Assembly: GCF_004421005.1 (NCBI RefSeq)
Contig: NZ_CP038026.1
Location: forward strand, 1,674,001 to 1,738,000
Direction of reading: 5' to 3'
DNA: 64,000 nt
Source of the DNA: Pseudoduganella plicata
GTDB taxonomy: Bacteria; Pseudomonadota; Gammaproteobacteria; Burkholderiales; Burkholderiaceae_D
The notes beneath the pieces are model-generated. The model was not told the DNA's origin. It was given only the letters and a program-made list of their open reading frames with translations, and searched no databases. A program made the translations under genes and the position numbers. Shown one piece after another: positions 18,871 through 30,273 of this stretch (the stretch's first letter is position 1; the number at the start of each line of letters is the position of its first letter).

Positions 18871-21800
18871 GACGCCACACCCTCCACGCGCCGGTCACCC
18901 TTGCGTCCGAAGCGCTGGCCCAGCCGGTCGAACGCCAGGTAGATCACCGGCGTCGTGTACAACGTCAGCATCTGGCTGACGATCAGGCCGCCGAAGATCG
19001 CCAGCCCGAGCGGGCGGCGCAGTTCGGCGCCCTCTCCCCAGCCCAGCATCAGCGGCACGGCGGCAAACAGGGCGGCCAGTGTGGTCATCAGGATCGGCCG
19101 GAAGCGCAGCAGCGCGGCCTGGTGGATCGCCACCTGCGGCGCCTTGCCTTCGTCGCGTTCGGCCTCGATGGCGAAGTCGATCATCATGATGGCGTTCTTC
19201 TTGACGATGCCGATCAGGAGGATGATGCCGATGATGCCGATCACGCCCAGGTCCTGGCCCGAAATCATCAGGGCCAGCAGCGCGCCGACACCGGCCGACG
19301 GCAACGTCGAGAGGATCGTCAGCGGGTGGATATAGCTTTCGTACAGCACACCCAGCACGATATAGACGCAGACGACGGCGGCCAGGATCAGCCACAGCTG
19401 GTTCGTCAGCGACGCCTGGTAGGCGCCGGCCGCGCCAAGGAACGTCAGCGTGACGGAACCCGGCAGTTTGATTTCCTGTGCCGCGGCACGGATCTCGTCC
19501 ACTGCGCGGCCCAGCGAGACGCCCGGCGCCGTGTCGAAGCCCAGCGTGGTGGCCGGGTACTGGGCCACGTGCGTGATCTGCAGCGGCGCCGGCTGCTCGA
19601 CGATGGTCGCCACTGCCGACAGCGGGGTTGGCTTGCCGCTGCCGGTGCGGATCTGCAGGTCGCCAAGCGACGCCGGCGTCGTCAGGCTACCTGGCTCCGC
19701 TTCCAGGATCACGCGATACTGGTTCGTCTCGGTGAAAATGGTCGAGACGATGCGCTGGCCGAAAGCGCTGTACAGCGCATCGTCGATGGCGGCAGCCGTG
19801 ACGGACAGGCGCGATGCGGTATCGCGGTCGATGCTGACGTATGCCGCGGCGCCCGTCGCGCCGGCGTCGGACGTGACGTTGCGCAGCTGCGCCTTGGCCT
19901 GCATCTGCGCCGTCAGCTTGTTGGCCCATTCCGTCACGGTGGCCGTGTCCGCGCCTTCCAGCGAGACGCGGTACTGCGTGGGGCCGGTCTCCGCGTCGAT
20001 GGTCAGGTCCTGGGTCGGCTGCAGGTAGATCCGCACGCCGGCCACTGCCTCCACGCGGCGGCGCAGCCGCTCCATCGTCTCCGCCTGGTCGCCGCGGTCC
20101 CGCTTGAGGTTGATCAACATGCGGCCCGTGTGCAGCATCGTGTTGTTGGCCGCATCCACACCCACAAAGGAACTGATGGACTCCACGGCCGGATCCGCAA
20201 GGATCGCTTCGGACGCCTGCAATTGCAGGTTCGCCATGCGGCTGTACGAAACGGCCTGCGCCGATTCGATGCGGGCCTGCAGCTGGCCCGTGTCCTGCGT
20301 GGGGAACAGCCCTTTCGGGATCAGCATATATAACAGCACCGTCAGCACCAGCGTGCCCAGCGCCACCAGCAGGGTCAGGCCCTGGCGTGCCAGCACCCAC
20401 TGCAGCGAGCGGTCGTAGTGGAACACGACCTTGTCGAAGAAACGCTGCACGCGTGCGCCGAAGCTCCCAGGTTCGTCGTTCTTGTGGCTCGTCAGCCAGC
20501 GGCCGGCCATCATCGGCACCAGCGTCAGCGAGACGACGGCGGAGATGAGGATCGTGATCGACAGCGTGATGGCGAACTCGCGGAACAGCCGGCCCACGAC
20601 GTCGCCCATGAACAGCAGCGGAATCAGCACGGCGATGAGCGAGACCGTCAGCGAGATGATGGTGAAGCCGATCTGCTTGGCGCCCTTCAGTGCGGCGGCC
20701 ATCGGCGTCTCGCCCTCCTCGATATAGCGGGCGATGTTCTCGATCATGACGATCGCATCGTCGACCACGAAGCCGGTGGCGATGGTCAACGCCATCAGCG
20801 ACAGGTTGTTCAGGCTGTAGCCCAGCAGGTACATGACGCCGCAGGTGCCGATCAGCGAGATCGGCACGGCCAGGCTGGCGATGACGGTGGCGCGCACACT
20901 GTGCAGGAAGAAGAAGATGACGAGAACCACCAGCACAACGGCCAGCAGCAGCTCGATCTCCACGTGTTCGACGGAAGCGCGGATACCCGTGGTGCGGTCG
21001 CTCAGCACGTCCACACGCATGGCCGTCGGCAGGCCGGCCTGCAGCTCCGGCAGGCGCGCCTTGATCGCGTCCACCGTGGCGATGACGTTGGCGCCCGGCT
21101 GGCGCTGCACGTTCAGGATGATGGCAGGCTTCAGGTTGGCCCACGCGCCCAGGCGGACGTTTTCCGCGCTGTCCACCACGCGCGCGACGTCCAGCAGGCG
21201 CACCGGGGCGCCATTGCGGTAGGAGACGATCAGGTTCTTATAGTCGTTGGCGGTCAGCAGCTGGTCGTTGGCGTTGATCGTGAACGAGCGGGTAGGACCG
21301 TCGAACGAGCCCTTGGCGCTGTTGGCATTCGCGTTCGAGATTGCAGTACGCAGCGTGTCCAGACCCAGGCCGTAGCTGGCCAGCGCCAGCGTATCGGCCT
21401 GGATGCGCACCGCAGGACGCTGGCCGCCGGACAGCGTGACGAGACCGACGCCCGTCACCTGGCTGATCTTCAGCGCCAGGCGGGTGTTGACGATGTTCTG
21501 TACTTCCGTCAGCGGCATCGTGTCGGACGTGATGGCCAGTGTCAGCACGGGCGCGTCGGCGGGATTGACCTTGGCGTAGACGGGCGGCGCCGGCAAGTCC
21601 GTCGGCAGCAGCGAGCCGCCCGCGTTGATGGCGGCCTGCACTTCCTGTTCGGCCACGTCGAGCGTCTGGCCCAGGCCGAACTGCAGCGTGATGATGGAGA
21701 CGCCGGCCGCGCTGGTGGAACTCATGCGCTGCAGCCCGGACATCTGGCCGAACTGGCGCTCCAATGGTGCAGTAACCGTCTGGCCCATCACTTCGGGACT

Positions 21801-21962
21801 GGCGCCCGGGTACAGCGTCTGCACCTGGATGGTCGGGAAATCGACCTGCGGCAGCGCGGAGAGCGGCAGGAACCTGAAGCCGACGAGGCCCGCCAGCACG
21901 ATCGCCAGCATCAGCAGCGCCGTGGCGACGGGGCGCTGGATGAACGGTGCCGATGGACTCAT
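18867..21962 (-). CDS. RND multidrug efflux permease, MdtB-like
   Basis: A 1031-residue HAE1-type pump subunit with [18 protein letters not shown] at the start, [31 protein letters not shown] in TM4 and [17 protein letters not shown] near the end. The length is typical for MdtB. Its ATG overlaps the stop of the membrane fusion protein gene (21959-21962), and its own stop overlaps the MdtC-like start (18867-18870), so the stoichiometric partners are translationally coupled. It acts in the inner membrane, exchanging drug for protons and passing substrate to the periplasmic adaptor and outer-membrane factor of the same operon. Confidence 0.93.
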   Translation of the reverse strand: MSPSAPFIQRPVATALLMLAIVLAGLVGFRFLPLSALPQVDFPTIQVQTLYPGASPEVMGQTVTAPLERQFGQMSGLQRMSSTSAAGVSIITLQFGLGQTLDVAEQEVQAAINAGGSLLPTDLPAPPVYAKVNPADAPVLTLAITSDTMPLTEVQNIVNTRLALKISQVTGVGLVTLSGGQRPAVRIQADTLALASYGLGLDTLRTAISNANANSAKGSFDGPTRSFTINANDQLLTANDYKNLIVSYRNGAPVRLLDVARVVDSAENVRLGAWANLKPAIILNVQRQPGANVIATVDAIKARLPELQAGLPTAMRVDVLSDRTTGIRASVEHVEIELLLAVVLVVLVIFFFLHSVRATVIASLAVPISLIGTCGVMYLLGYSLNNLSLMALTIATGFVVDDAIVMIENIARYIEEGETPMAAALKGAKQIGFTIISLTVSLIAVLIPLLFMGDVVGRLFREFAITLSITILISAVVSLTLVPMMAGRWLTSHKNDEPGSFGARVQRFFDKVVFHYDRSLQWVLARQGLTLLVALGTLVLTVLLYMLIPKGLFPTQDTGQLQARIESAQAVSYSRMANLQLQASEAILADPAVESISSFVGVDAANNTMLHTGRMLINLKRDRGDQAETMERLRRRVEAVAGVRIYLQPTQDLTIDAETGPTQYRVSLEGADTATVTEWANKLTAQMQAKAQLRNVTSDAGATGAAAYVSIDRDTASRLSVTAAAIDDALYSAFGQRIVSTIFTETNQYRVILEAEPGSLTTPASLGDLQIRTGSGKPTPLSAVATIVEQPAPLQITHVAQYPATTLGFDTAPGVSLGRAVDEIRAAAQEIKLPGSVTLTFLGAAGAYQASLTNQLWLILAAVVCVYIVLGVLYESYIHPLTILSTLPSAGVGALLALMISGQDLGVIGIIGIILLIGIVKKNAIMMIDFAIEAERDEGKAPQVAIHQAALLRFRPILMTTLAALFAAVPLMLGWGEGAELRRPLGLAIFGGLIVSQMLTLYTTPVIYLAFDRLGQRFGRKGDRRVEGVAS

Positions 21963-23485
21963 CGTGCGTTGCCCGCCGCCGGCGACTGGCCCTGGGGTTG
22001 TCCGCTGACGCCGCGCGCCGAACTGGAGCCGTCCGCCGCGCTGCCCGGGCCGCTGCGGCCGCCCTCTTCCGGCATCGTGCGTTCGCGCCCGCCCGGCGAC
22101 TCGCCCGTACGGTGCGGCCGCATCTTGGCCGCATCGGTGGCGACGGAGCCGGGTGCCACGTCCGGCGTGCCGGCCGGTGCGGTGGACGCGCCGTCCGCGC
22201 GGCGGCGTTGGTTCTCGCCTTTTGCGCCGTCGCCACGTCGCCCGGCACCCGGTTTATCGCCCGGCAGCGTTACTTTCGCGCCGTCCTTGAGACGGTCGGC
22301 GCCTTCCGTGATGACCTGCTCGCCGGCCTTGACGCCTTCGATGATCTGCACCTTGTCAACGGTGGCCTGGCCCCGCTTGACGGTGCGCAGCGATACGGTG
22401 CGGTCGCCGTTCAGCACATACACATAATCGCCCGTGCTGCCGTGGCGCAGCGCCGTCACGGGCACCATCACCGCGTCCTTGATCCTGCGCAGCTCCAGCC
22501 GCACGTTCACGAACTGCATGGGGAACAGCGTCATCTTCGCATTGTCGAAGCGGGCCTTGGCCATGACGGTGCCCGTCTGCGTATCGACCTGGTTGTCCAG
22601 CGCCGAGAAGCGGCCTTCGTCCAGCACCTCGGTGCGGGTGCGGTCGTATGCCATTGCTGGCAGCACGGCGCCCGTGGTGGCGCGGTTCATGATGTCCGGC
22701 ACGCTGTCCTGCGGGATCGCGAATTCCACGTCGATGGGCGACTGCTGCGTGATGACGGCGATGCCGGTCGCATCGCCGGCGCTGACCAGGTTGCCGACGT
22801 CGACGACGCGCAGGCCCACGCGGCCCGTGATCGGTGCCACCACTTTCGTATAGCCCAGGTTCAGCCGCGCCGTGCCTTCGGCCGCGCGATCCGTCATGAC
22901 GGTACCCTGCAGCTGCTTGACGAGTGCCGCCTGCGTGTCCACTTCCTGGCGCGCGATCGAATCCTGCGACAGCAAGGTGCGGTAGCGTTCCAGGGTCAGG
23001 CGGGCGTTTTCCAGCTGGGCCTCGTCGCGCTGGCGCTGGCCGGTAGCCTGCAGCAGCGCCATCTCGAACTGGCGCGGATCGATCTGCGCCAGCACCTGGC
23101 CGGCCTTGACCAGTTGCCCTTCCTTGAACAGCACCTTTTGCAGGATACCGGAGACCTGCGGCCGCACGGTCGTCGTGGCCGCGGCGGTGACGGTGCCCAG
23201 CGCATCGAGCGTCACGGGCAGATCGGCCAGTTCGGCTGTCGCCACCCCCACCGTCGTGGCCGGACCGCCGCGCCGGCCGCCGCCAGGGCCGCCGGGGCCG
23301 CCCGGCCCGGCCATCGCGCCCGCGCCCTGTGCCGGAGGACGATGCGTCAGGTGCCATGCCAGCCAGCCCAGGCCGGCCATGGCCACGATGGCGATGACGC
23401 CGCCGATCACGCGCGCGCGGCGGCTGCGGGGTTTCTGGCGAGGTTGAGGTTGACCGGGAGGGTTCGAGGGCGCTGCTGGCGTCAT
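21959..23485 (-). CDS. RND efflux periplasmic adaptor, MdtA-like (HlyD/MFP family)
   Basis: A 508-residue adaptor from the ATG at 23485, with AAGGA about a dozen bases upstream. A basic cytoplasmic tail ([13 protein letters not shown]) precedes one membrane segment ([17 protein letters not shown]), then a Gly-rich linker, a biotinyl-lipoyl domain ([19 protein letters not shown]), an alpha-hairpin, and beta-barrel domains. The tail beyond about residue 415 is an unusually long low-complexity region rich in Gly, Arg, Ala and Pro that the family does not need. First gene of the mdtABC-OMF operon; the promoter should lie in 23486-23844. Confidence 0.92.
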   Translation of the reverse strand: MTPAAPSNPPGQPQPRQKPRSRRARVIGGVIAIVAMAGLGWLAWHLTHRPPAQGAGAMAGPGGPGGPGGGRRGGPATTVGVATAELADLPVTLDALGTVTAAATTTVRPQVSGILQKVLFKEGQLVKAGQVLAQIDPRQFEMALLQATGQRQRDEAQLENARLTLERYRTLLSQDSIARQEVDTQAALVKQLQGTVMTDRAAEGTARLNLGYTKVVAPITGRVGLRVVDVGNLVSAGDATGIAVITQQSPIDVEFAIPQDSVPDIMNRATTGAVLPAMAYDRTRTEVLDEGRFSALDNQVDTQTGTVMAKARFDNAKMTLFPMQFVNVRLELRRIKDAVMVPVTALRHGSTGDYVYVLNGDRTVSLRTVKRGQATVDKVQIIEGVKAGEQVITEGADRLKDGAKVTLPGDKPGAGRRGDGAKGENQRRRADGASTAPAGTPDVAPGSVATDAAKMRPHRTGESPGGRERTMPEEGGRSGPGSAADGSSSARGVSGQPQGQSPAAGNAR

Positions 23486-23844
23486 CGTGGAAGTCCTTGT
23501 TTTTGCTGTGTTTCGATAGTGGTATGCCGATAGCCGAATCGACTCTAACACAGCGTATTGGGCACTCCGCACGGGTTTGCTTATCTTTACAGAGTGGAAA
23601 CAATACGTTACCAAGTGATCGGTTCTGCCGACCGGCGGGATGCGAACGGCGGCTGGTGCCTGTCACCGCTGTGGCGTCTTGTTCCGCTGCTGAAAGCGGC
23701 CTCGTCAATACAACCGCTTCCTGTGGTCTATTGTGCAACGCATTTTCGACGGTCGTGCTAATCTGACCACGTCCTGCTGCCCGGATTTCGCTGGCAGCTT
23801 GCCAATATTGTGGCATCCACCAAAACTAGAAGTGAGTACGCGAG
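23486..23844. other. Intergenic region between the efflux operon and glf (divergent)
   Basis: No convincing gene in these 359 nt; the short frames present lack start signals and family resemblance. It must hold the divergent promoters of the efflux operon and of glf. It contains one copy of the dispersed motif GGTGCCTGTCACC at 23655-23667, also present in the palindrome at 25770-25818. No TPP, FMN or other riboswitch pattern noticed. Confidence 0.5.
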
Positions 23845-24998
<1,154 letters not shown>

Positions 24999-24999
24999 T

Positions 25000-25449
25000 A
25001 TCGTCGGATTCAGCGGGCTTCGGCACACGCCAGCACGGTGCTGTCGGAACGGGGCGTTGACGAGCTTGCCTTCCCGGCGGCGCCGATGACCGTCATCATC
25101 CCGTCATCGGCACCCGTATGGATGATTGAGCAACTGGCAGCAGTGCGGAGACGGAAGTTTCGGCAACATAGAATGACGGGCGGATATCCGCCGCTGTCGG
25201 CATTTGCACGCACGCGCGCCCGATATAATTGCCGCGTTGTTTGCACGACAACGGACTGTCGATATCATTGGTCAAACGGCCCGGTCCCCGTATATATTCA
25301 AATCTCGCACATCAAGTAAAGCGAGTCATCGTTGGCCTGTGTCCCGTCTTGCCCGTCCGGGCAATTCCTGTCCGATCCCCTTGCTCCTTTTAGTTGTCTG
25401 GTGCGCCATCCGGGCCCTGCCCATCCATCGATTAACCAGAGGATCAGAC
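25000..25449. other. Intergenic region and probable long leader of the cold-shock gene
   Basis: No gene found in 450 nt. A perfect TATAAT at 25224-25229 would place a transcription start near 25236 and give the cold-shock mRNA a leader of over 200 nt; long structured leaders are typical of cspA-type mRNAs. The hexamer at -35 is poor (TTGCAC with a short 14-nt spacer), so the promoter call is weak. Confidence 0.35.
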
Positions 25450-25659
25450 ATGACTGTACAAACCGGCACTGTAAAATGGTTCAACGACGCAAAAGGCTTC
25501 GGCTTTATCACCCCTGATGGCGGCGGATCGGATCTGTTCGCCCACTTCAAGGACGTGCAGGCGGAAGGCTTCAAGAGCCTCTCGGAAAACCAGCGCGTCT
25601 CGTTCGAACGCACGCCCAGTCCCAAAGGCGAAAAAGCCAGCAATATCCGCGCGATCTGA
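25450..25659 (+). CDS. Cold-shock protein, CspA family
   Basis: A 69-residue single OB-fold protein starting at 25450 after AGAGGATC. It has W-F-N near residue 10, RNP1 as KGFGFITP (15-22) and RNP2 as DLFAHF (28-33), the aromatic patches that bind single-stranded RNA and DNA. It would act as an RNA chaperone that keeps mRNA unstructured at low temperature or under general stress. Monocistronic, with a strong terminator right after it and a long upstream leader. Confidence 0.95.
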   Translation: MTVQTGTVKWFNDAKGFGFITPDGGGSDLFAHFKDVQAEGFKSLSENQRVSFERTPSPKGEKASNIRAI

Positions 25660-25677
25660 CCGATCCGCGCCCTGATG

Positions 25678-25702
25678 AAGCCCGCTTGCAGCGGGCTTTT
25701 TT
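25678..25702 (+). terminator. Rho-independent terminator of the cold-shock gene
   Basis: AAGCCCGCT pairs perfectly with AGCGGGCTT around a TGC loop and is followed by TTTT, 18 nt past the stop codon. Confidence 0.92.
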
Positions 25703-25769
25703 CATGATGAAGCGGTTTTGTCAGGCAACCGTCGTGCTGCGGTGTCAGGCGGCAGGCACCGTTGCCTGG

Positions 25770-25818
25770 AAACTGGTGCCTGTCACCGGTTTTTAAAACC
25801 ACCGACAGGCACCGGTTT
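25770..25818. repeat. REP-like palindrome built on GGTGCCTGTC
   Basis: Arms of about 24 nt (left AAACTGGTGCCTGTCACCGG, right its near-complement ending GACAGGCACCGGTTT) meet at TTTTTAAAA with about four mismatches. It lies between the convergent cold-shock and GST genes, the usual place for REP elements. The core GGTGCCTGTCACC recurs at 23655. Confidence 0.7.
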
Positions 25819-25863
25819 CCTCCGTTTCGCGTCCGTGACAGTTCCGCACCGCGCGCGACCGGG

Positions 25864-26532
25864 TCAATCCTGCTCCGGGGCCCCCAGTGGGAAATACGGC
25901 CGGAACGGCCGCGCCTCGTCCACGGCGCGGGCGAACGATGGCCGTTGCAGCAACCGCGCGCGGTAGTCCCGCAGTACCGGATAAGTCTCGGCAATGGGAT
26001 GCGTCCAGTCGGCGTAGAACAGCGCCGGGGCTGCTGCGCAGTCGGCCAGCGTGAACGCCTCGCCTGCCGCCCAGGTCCGGCCGGCCAGCGTCCCCTCCAG
26101 CCACGCGTACGCGCGCTCCAGTTTCTCGACCGACTCGGCCAGTCCGTCGCGGCGCTTGACGGGATCGCCCGTGAGCGCGCCGTTAACGGCAATCTGCATG
26201 GCGTTCATGACGTGCAGGTCGAAGAAGCGGTCGAGGAAGCGCACGTCCAGTGCCGGCATCGGGTCCGCCGGCAGCAGCGTCAGGCGGCCCGGATGCCGGA
26301 GCTGCAGGTATTCGATAATGATGCTGGTTTCGACGACCGTGCGGCTGCCGTCGGCCAGTACCGGGAAGCGACGCAAGGGCCACAACCGCAGCCACTCGGC
26401 TGCCGCGTTGGCGCCGTTCGGCGCGTCCGGACCGATCCAGCGGAACTCGAACGGGGTGGCGTTTTCGTACAGTGCGATCAGCACTTTTTGCGTGTACGAC
26501 GAGAAGGGGTGACCGTATAGCTGGAGCGGCAT
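25864..26532 (-). CDS. Glutathione S-transferase family protein
   Basis: A 222-residue protein from the ATG at 26532 (GAGGAAAG upstream); a longer frame to 26580 lacks such a site. The N-terminal thioredoxin fold begins PLQLYGHPFSSYTQKV, with Ser10/Ser11 in the place of the catalytic Ser/Tyr/Cys, and continues through RRFPVLADGSRTVVETSII, where V-P/V-x-x-D-G and E-T-S bind the gamma-glutamyl part of glutathione. The all-helical C-terminal domain has WAAGEAFTLADCAAAP, the N-capping box and S-x-x-D motif of the fold. A cytosolic enzyme, probably for conjugation or isomerisation; substrate not predictable. Confidence 0.9.
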   Translation of the reverse strand: MPLQLYGHPFSSYTQKVLIALYENATPFEFRWIGPDAPNGANAAAEWLRLWPLRRFPVLADGSRTVVETSIIIEYLQLRHPGRLTLLPADPMPALDVRFLDRFFDLHVMNAMQIAVNGALTGDPVKRRDGLAESVEKLERAYAWLEGTLAGRTWAAGEAFTLADCAAAPALFYADWTHPIAETYPVLRDYRARLLQRPSFARAVDEARPFRPYFPLGAPEQD

Positions 26533-26586
26533 GGCTTTCCTCTTTCTTCCGGGTTGTTTCGTGCCCATGGCGGCGGACATCGGATG

Positions 26587-26660
26587 AAAAACCGGCGGTG
26601 GAGCGCCGGCTAAAAACCGGCGCTCGAACGCTGGCTGGAAACCTGCGTTGAACGCCGGCT
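26587..26660. repeat. Three tandem 24-25 bp hairpin units
   Basis: Units at 26587-26611, 26612-26636 and 26637-26660 follow the pattern AAAAACCGGCG-nnnn-AACGCCGGCT, each able to fold (CCGGCG with CGCCGG), and a fourth unit begins at 26661 (AAAAACGGG). They lie upstream of the GST gene and downstream of sppA. Confidence 0.65.
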
Positions 26661-26665
26661 AAAAA

Positions 26666-26734
26666 CGGGGGTCAGTCCCCTGGCCGGGCCGACCAGCGCA
26701 TCGTGGGCCGCCACTTACCAGGGACAGACCCCAG
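26666..26734. repeat. Inverted repeat pair of the GGGGTC/GGGACAGACCCC type
   Basis: GGGGTCAGTCCCCTGG at 26668-26683 is nearly complementary to CCAGGGACAGACCCC at 26718-26732, about 35 nt apart. It is part of the same 170-nt repeat-filled gap as the tandem hairpins and looks like another dispersed intergenic repeat family. Confidence 0.6.
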
Positions 26735-26754
26735 CGGGAACAAACCCCAAGCTG

Positions 26755-28629
26755 CTACTCAGGCGACGCGCACAGGCAGTGCGTCAGCACCGTGAACGGC
26801 TTTCTCTGCGCCGTCATTTCGTTCAGCCAGTTCAGTTCCTGCGCGGCGTTCTTCGCCACGCCCAGCGGTACGCCCGTCGTGGCCAGCGCCACGCCGGCTT
26901 CCTGGGTGAACACCTTCGCCAGCGCACGCGCGGTGGAGCCGCCAAAGAACTCCACCAGCTTGTCGAACTTCGAGCCTTCCCGCTCGATATAGACGATGCG
27001 CGTGTCACCCGTCAGTCTGGCGCGTTGCGCGGCCGACTTCAACGCGTCGCCGAAGCTGCCCAGCGTGTCCACCAGGCCGCGCTCTTTTGCCTGCGCGCCC
27101 GTCCACACACGGCCCTGCGCGACGGCGTCGATCTTCTCCGGCGTCGTCCGGCGCGCCTTGGCGGCACGGCTTGTGAAGTCGCCATAGACGTGGTTGACCG
27201 ATGCCTGCAGCACCTGGCCGAAACGCGGGTCGAGGGGACGGGTGGGATTGCCCGCGTCGCCCAGCCACGTCGTCGGCTGGCCGGCGCTGTGGATGCCCAG
27301 CTTGTCCATGACCTTATCCACGGTCGGGAACAGCGCGAACACGCCGATCGAGCCGGTGATCGTCGTCGGGTCGGCGATGACTTCGTCGGCCGCCATCGAG
27401 ATCCAGTAACCGCCCGAAGCGGCCACGTTACCCATCGAAACGACAACAGGCTTGCCCGCGGCGCGGGTCAGTTCCAGCTCGCGCCGGATCAGCTCCGAGC
27501 CGAACGCGCTGCCGCCGGGCGAATCGACGCGCAGCACGATGGCCTTGATGCTGTTGTCCTCGCGCGCCAGGCGGATCAGGTTCGACGTCGACAGCCCGCC
27601 GATGGCGCCCGGCGCCGCGACGCCGTCGCCGATCTCGCCGACAGCCATGACGACGCCGATGGCGTCGCCCGTCACCGGCTGGCGCAGGCGCGCCAGGTAT
27701 TCGTCGAACCCGACCTGGCGGAACGACTTGCCTTCCGCATCCGGCATCCCGCGTCCCATGACGAGTTCGCGGATCTGGTCGCGCGTCTTCAGGCCATCGA
27801 CCAGCTTCACCTGCTGCGCCAGTTTCGCCAGGTCGCCGCCGTTGGCTTCCAATGCCTGCGGCAGGTTGTCGATCGTCTTCATGATCAGCCCTTTCGGCAT
27901 CTTGCGCGCCGTCTCGACTTCCTGCGTGTAGCGGTTCCACAGGTCGTTGTTCAGGTAGGCGTCCGCTTCGCGGGCCGCGTCGGACGGACCGTTGCCGATG
28001 AACGGCTCGGCCGCGCTCTTGAACGTACCCACCTTGATCAGGTTGACGGTGACGCCCACCTTGTCCAGCGCGTCGCGGTAGTAGTTGCGGTAATGACCGA
28101 AGCCGTCCAGCATGACGGCGCCCATCGGATGCAGGTAGACCTCGCTGGCATGCGCGGCCACCTGGTACTGGCGCTGGTTGTAGCTGGAGCCCCACGCGAC
28201 GACAGTCTTGCCGCTCGCCTTGAAGCGGTCGACGCCGGCCGCGATTTCACGCAGCATGGCCTGGCCGCCGCCTTCCATCTCGTCCATGACGAGGACGGCG
28301 CCCGCGATCTGCGGATCGCGCGCGGCCGTGTCCAGCACCTTCAGCACGTCGCGCAGCTGGATGAAGCGGCGCGCGTCCTCGTCGCCGATATTGGCCAGCT
28401 GCGCCAGTTTGGCGCCCCCCGGCGTCTGCTCGACCAGCTGGCCGTTCAGATTGAGCACCAGCGTCGTCTTGTTCCCCAGCGGCTTGGCGCCGCCGCCGAA
28501 GATGGCATACAGCAGCGCCACGACGATGGCGAGGAAAATCAGGTTCAGCACCGCGCGGCGGCTGACGTCGATGAAACGCCAGATGCGGCCAAGGCCGCCG
28601 CGCAGGTAGGATGCTACGGATCGGGACAT
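26755..28629 (-). CDS. sppA: Signal peptide peptidase SppA, 67 kDa type
   Basis: A 624-residue, two-repeat S49 peptidase. One N-terminal membrane anchor (AVLNLIFLAIVVALLYAIF, about 26-44) precedes the N-terminal repeat with the general base Lys204 in GTFKSAAEPFI, and the C-terminal repeat with the nucleophile Ser405 in AASGGYWISM. Both match the Ser/Lys dyad of E. coli SppA (Lys209, Ser409). The membrane-bound tetramer degrades signal peptides left after secretion. Length and domain order are normal. It is followed by repeats rather than a gene. Confidence 0.95.
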   Translation of the reverse strand: MSRSVASYLRGGLGRIWRFIDVSRRAVLNLIFLAIVVALLYAIFGGGAKPLGNKTTLVLNLNGQLVEQTPGGAKLAQLANIGDEDARRFIQLRDVLKVLDTAARDPQIAGAVLVMDEMEGGGQAMLREIAAGVDRFKASGKTVVAWGSSYNQRQYQVAAHASEVYLHPMGAVMLDGFGHYRNYYRDALDKVGVTVNLIKVGTFKSAAEPFIGNGPSDAAREADAYLNNDLWNRYTQEVETARKMPKGLIMKTIDNLPQALEANGGDLAKLAQQVKLVDGLKTRDQIRELVMGRGMPDAEGKSFRQVGFDEYLARLRQPVTGDAIGVVMAVGEIGDGVAAPGAIGGLSTSNLIRLAREDNSIKAIVLRVDSPGGSAFGSELIRRELELTRAAGKPVVVSMGNVAASGGYWISMAADEVIADPTTITGSIGVFALFPTVDKVMDKLGIHSAGQPTTWLGDAGNPTRPLDPRFGQVLQASVNHVYGDFTSRAAKARRTTPEKIDAVAQGRVWTGAQAKERGLVDTLGSFGDALKSAAQRARLTGDTRIVYIEREGSKFDKLVEFFGGSTARALAKVFTQEAGVALATTGVPLGVAKNAAQELNWLNEMTAQRKPFTVLTHCLCASPE

Positions 28630-28685
28630 CGGAACTCCTGCAAATGTTGGTTGTATTCGACTTTAACAGGCGATTGCGAAATTGA

Positions 28686-30158
28686 CTATCGCGCCACGGC
28701 GACAGCCGGGTCGCGGACGGCCGGCATCGAGATCAGCCACAGCCCCGCCATGACGAACAGCCCGTTGATGAGCAACAGCTCGAGGCCCAGGCGGTAGCTG
28801 CCGAACAGGGCGCCCTGCTGCCATTCGAGCAGCGCGCACAGCGCGGGACCTGCCAGCACCACGGCGGGAACCCAACGGTCGCGCACTTCGCGCCGGCTCA
28901 GGAGGCCGAAGCCGAACAGCCCGAGCAACGGCCCGTACGTGTAACCGGCCAGCTTCAGGATCACGCCTATCATGCTGGCGCTGTCGATCCATTTGAATAC
29001 CATCACCAGCGCGAGGAACAGCGCGCAGAAGCCCAGGTGCACGCGATGGCGCCAGCGCAAGCGGCTGGTCTCCGGCAAGTCCCGCCGGCGCTGGATACCC
29101 AGCAGGTCGATGCAGAACGACGACGTCAACGCCGTGATCGCGCCGTCGGCGCTGGGGAACAGCGCGCTGACGAGGCCAATGAAGAAGATCAGCTGGATCG
29201 CCGCCGGCAGGTGCTCCATGACGACGGCCGGGAACAGCTTGTCGCCCGTGGCCGTGACGCCGGCTTGCGAAGCGTACAGGTGCAGCAGCCCCCCGAGGAA
29301 CAGGAACAGCGCCAGCACCATCACGAGGATGAACGTCAGCAGCAGCATGTTCTTTTGCGCGTCCGGCAGCGTGCGCACGGAGATATTCTTCTGCATCATC
29401 TCCTGGTCCATGCCCGTCATCGCGATGGTGATGAACGCGCCGGCCACGACCTGCTTCCAGAAGTAGGCGGGGCTGTCCACGTTCCAGTCGAAGATGCGCG
29501 CAAGACCTGCCGACTCCATCCGCGCCAGGCTGTCCGGCACATCGAGATCCAGTTGATGCAGCATGAACCACGTGCACGTGATGAGCCCGGCCAGCATGCC
29601 GGCCGTCTGCAGCATGTCGGTCCAGACGATCGTGCGCACGCCGCCTTCGTAGGTGTACAGCAGGATCATCGTCAGAATGACGAGGTTCGTCGCCCAGAAC
29701 GGCACGCCGAGGCGGTCAAGGATCGTCGCCTGCAGGATGTTGACGACGAGGTAGAGGCGCGCCGTGGCGCCCAGCGTGCGCGAGACGATGAAGAACGCGG
29801 CACCGCTCTGGCAGGCGCGCCGGCCAAGGCGGATACCCAGGTAGTGGTAGATCGACGTCAGGCGCAGCCGGTAATACAGCGGCAGCAGCACGAAAGCCAC
29901 GAGCAGGTAGCCCAGCACATAACCCAGCGTGAGCTGCAGGTAGCCAAAGCCGTCGCGGCCCACGGCGCCCGGCACGCTGATGAAGGTGACGCCGGACAGC
30001 GTGGTACCCACCATGCCGAAAGCCACCATGCCCCAGCGCGAGCTCTTGTTACCGATGAAGAAGCTGTCGTTGTCGGCGTTGCGCGACGTGCGCCAGGCTA
30101 CGGCGAGCAGCAATGCGAAGTAGCCGAAGATGACGAAAAAGAGTAAAGCGGGAGACAT
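28686..30158 (-). CDS. Sodium:solute symporter family protein
   Basis: About 490 residues from the ATG at 30158, chosen because a longer frame to 30293 adds a polar tail before the first membrane segment. Around thirteen hydrophobic segments and the SSS-family region GMVGTTLSGVTFISVPG (TM1-2 loop) with TYEGGVRTIVWTD near residue 150 support an SSF (LeuT-fold) Na+ symporter of the plasma membrane. Typical substrates are amino acids, sugars or vitamins; none can be assigned here. Divergent from dgt with about 115 nt between the starts. Confidence 0.88.
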   Translation of the reverse strand: MSPALLFFVIFGYFALLLAVAWRTSRNADNDSFFIGNKSSRWGMVAFGMVGTTLSGVTFISVPGAVGRDGFGYLQLTLGYVLGYLLVAFVLLPLYYRLRLTSIYHYLGIRLGRRACQSGAAFFIVSRTLGATARLYLVVNILQATILDRLGVPFWATNLVILTMILLYTYEGGVRTIVWTDMLQTAGMLAGLITCTWFMLHQLDLDVPDSLARMESAGLARIFDWNVDSPAYFWKQVVAGAFITIAMTGMDQEMMQKNISVRTLPDAQKNMLLLTFILVMVLALFLFLGGLLHLYASQAGVTATGDKLFPAVVMEHLPAAIQLIFFIGLVSALFPSADGAITALTSSFCIDLLGIQRRRDLPETSRLRWRHRVHLGFCALFLALVMVFKWIDSASMIGVILKLAGYTYGPLLGLFGFGLLSRREVRDRWVPAVVLAGPALCALLEWQQGALFGSYRLGLELLLINGLFVMAGLWLISMPAVRDPAVAVAR

Positions 30159-30273
30159 GACCATCCATCCAGATTCAATTGGGCAGCAAAATGGGCAGGA
30201 ATATACACCGGCCGTCGATGTACACGCCAAGGCGCCTCGTCTAGAATCGCGGTGTCCACGAAAGGAAGCCGCC

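Noticed and set aside
15634..18942. Very long open frame (over 1100 codons) on the plus strand opposite the MdtC-like gene
   Set aside because: It is antisense to a clear RND permease and its composition (His, Arg, Gln, Asp-rich, no domains) is what GC-rich third-position bias produces.
25010..25319. Small open frames on both strands in the cold-shock leader
   Set aside because: No start signals, no recognisable products, and the region is better read as promoter and leader.
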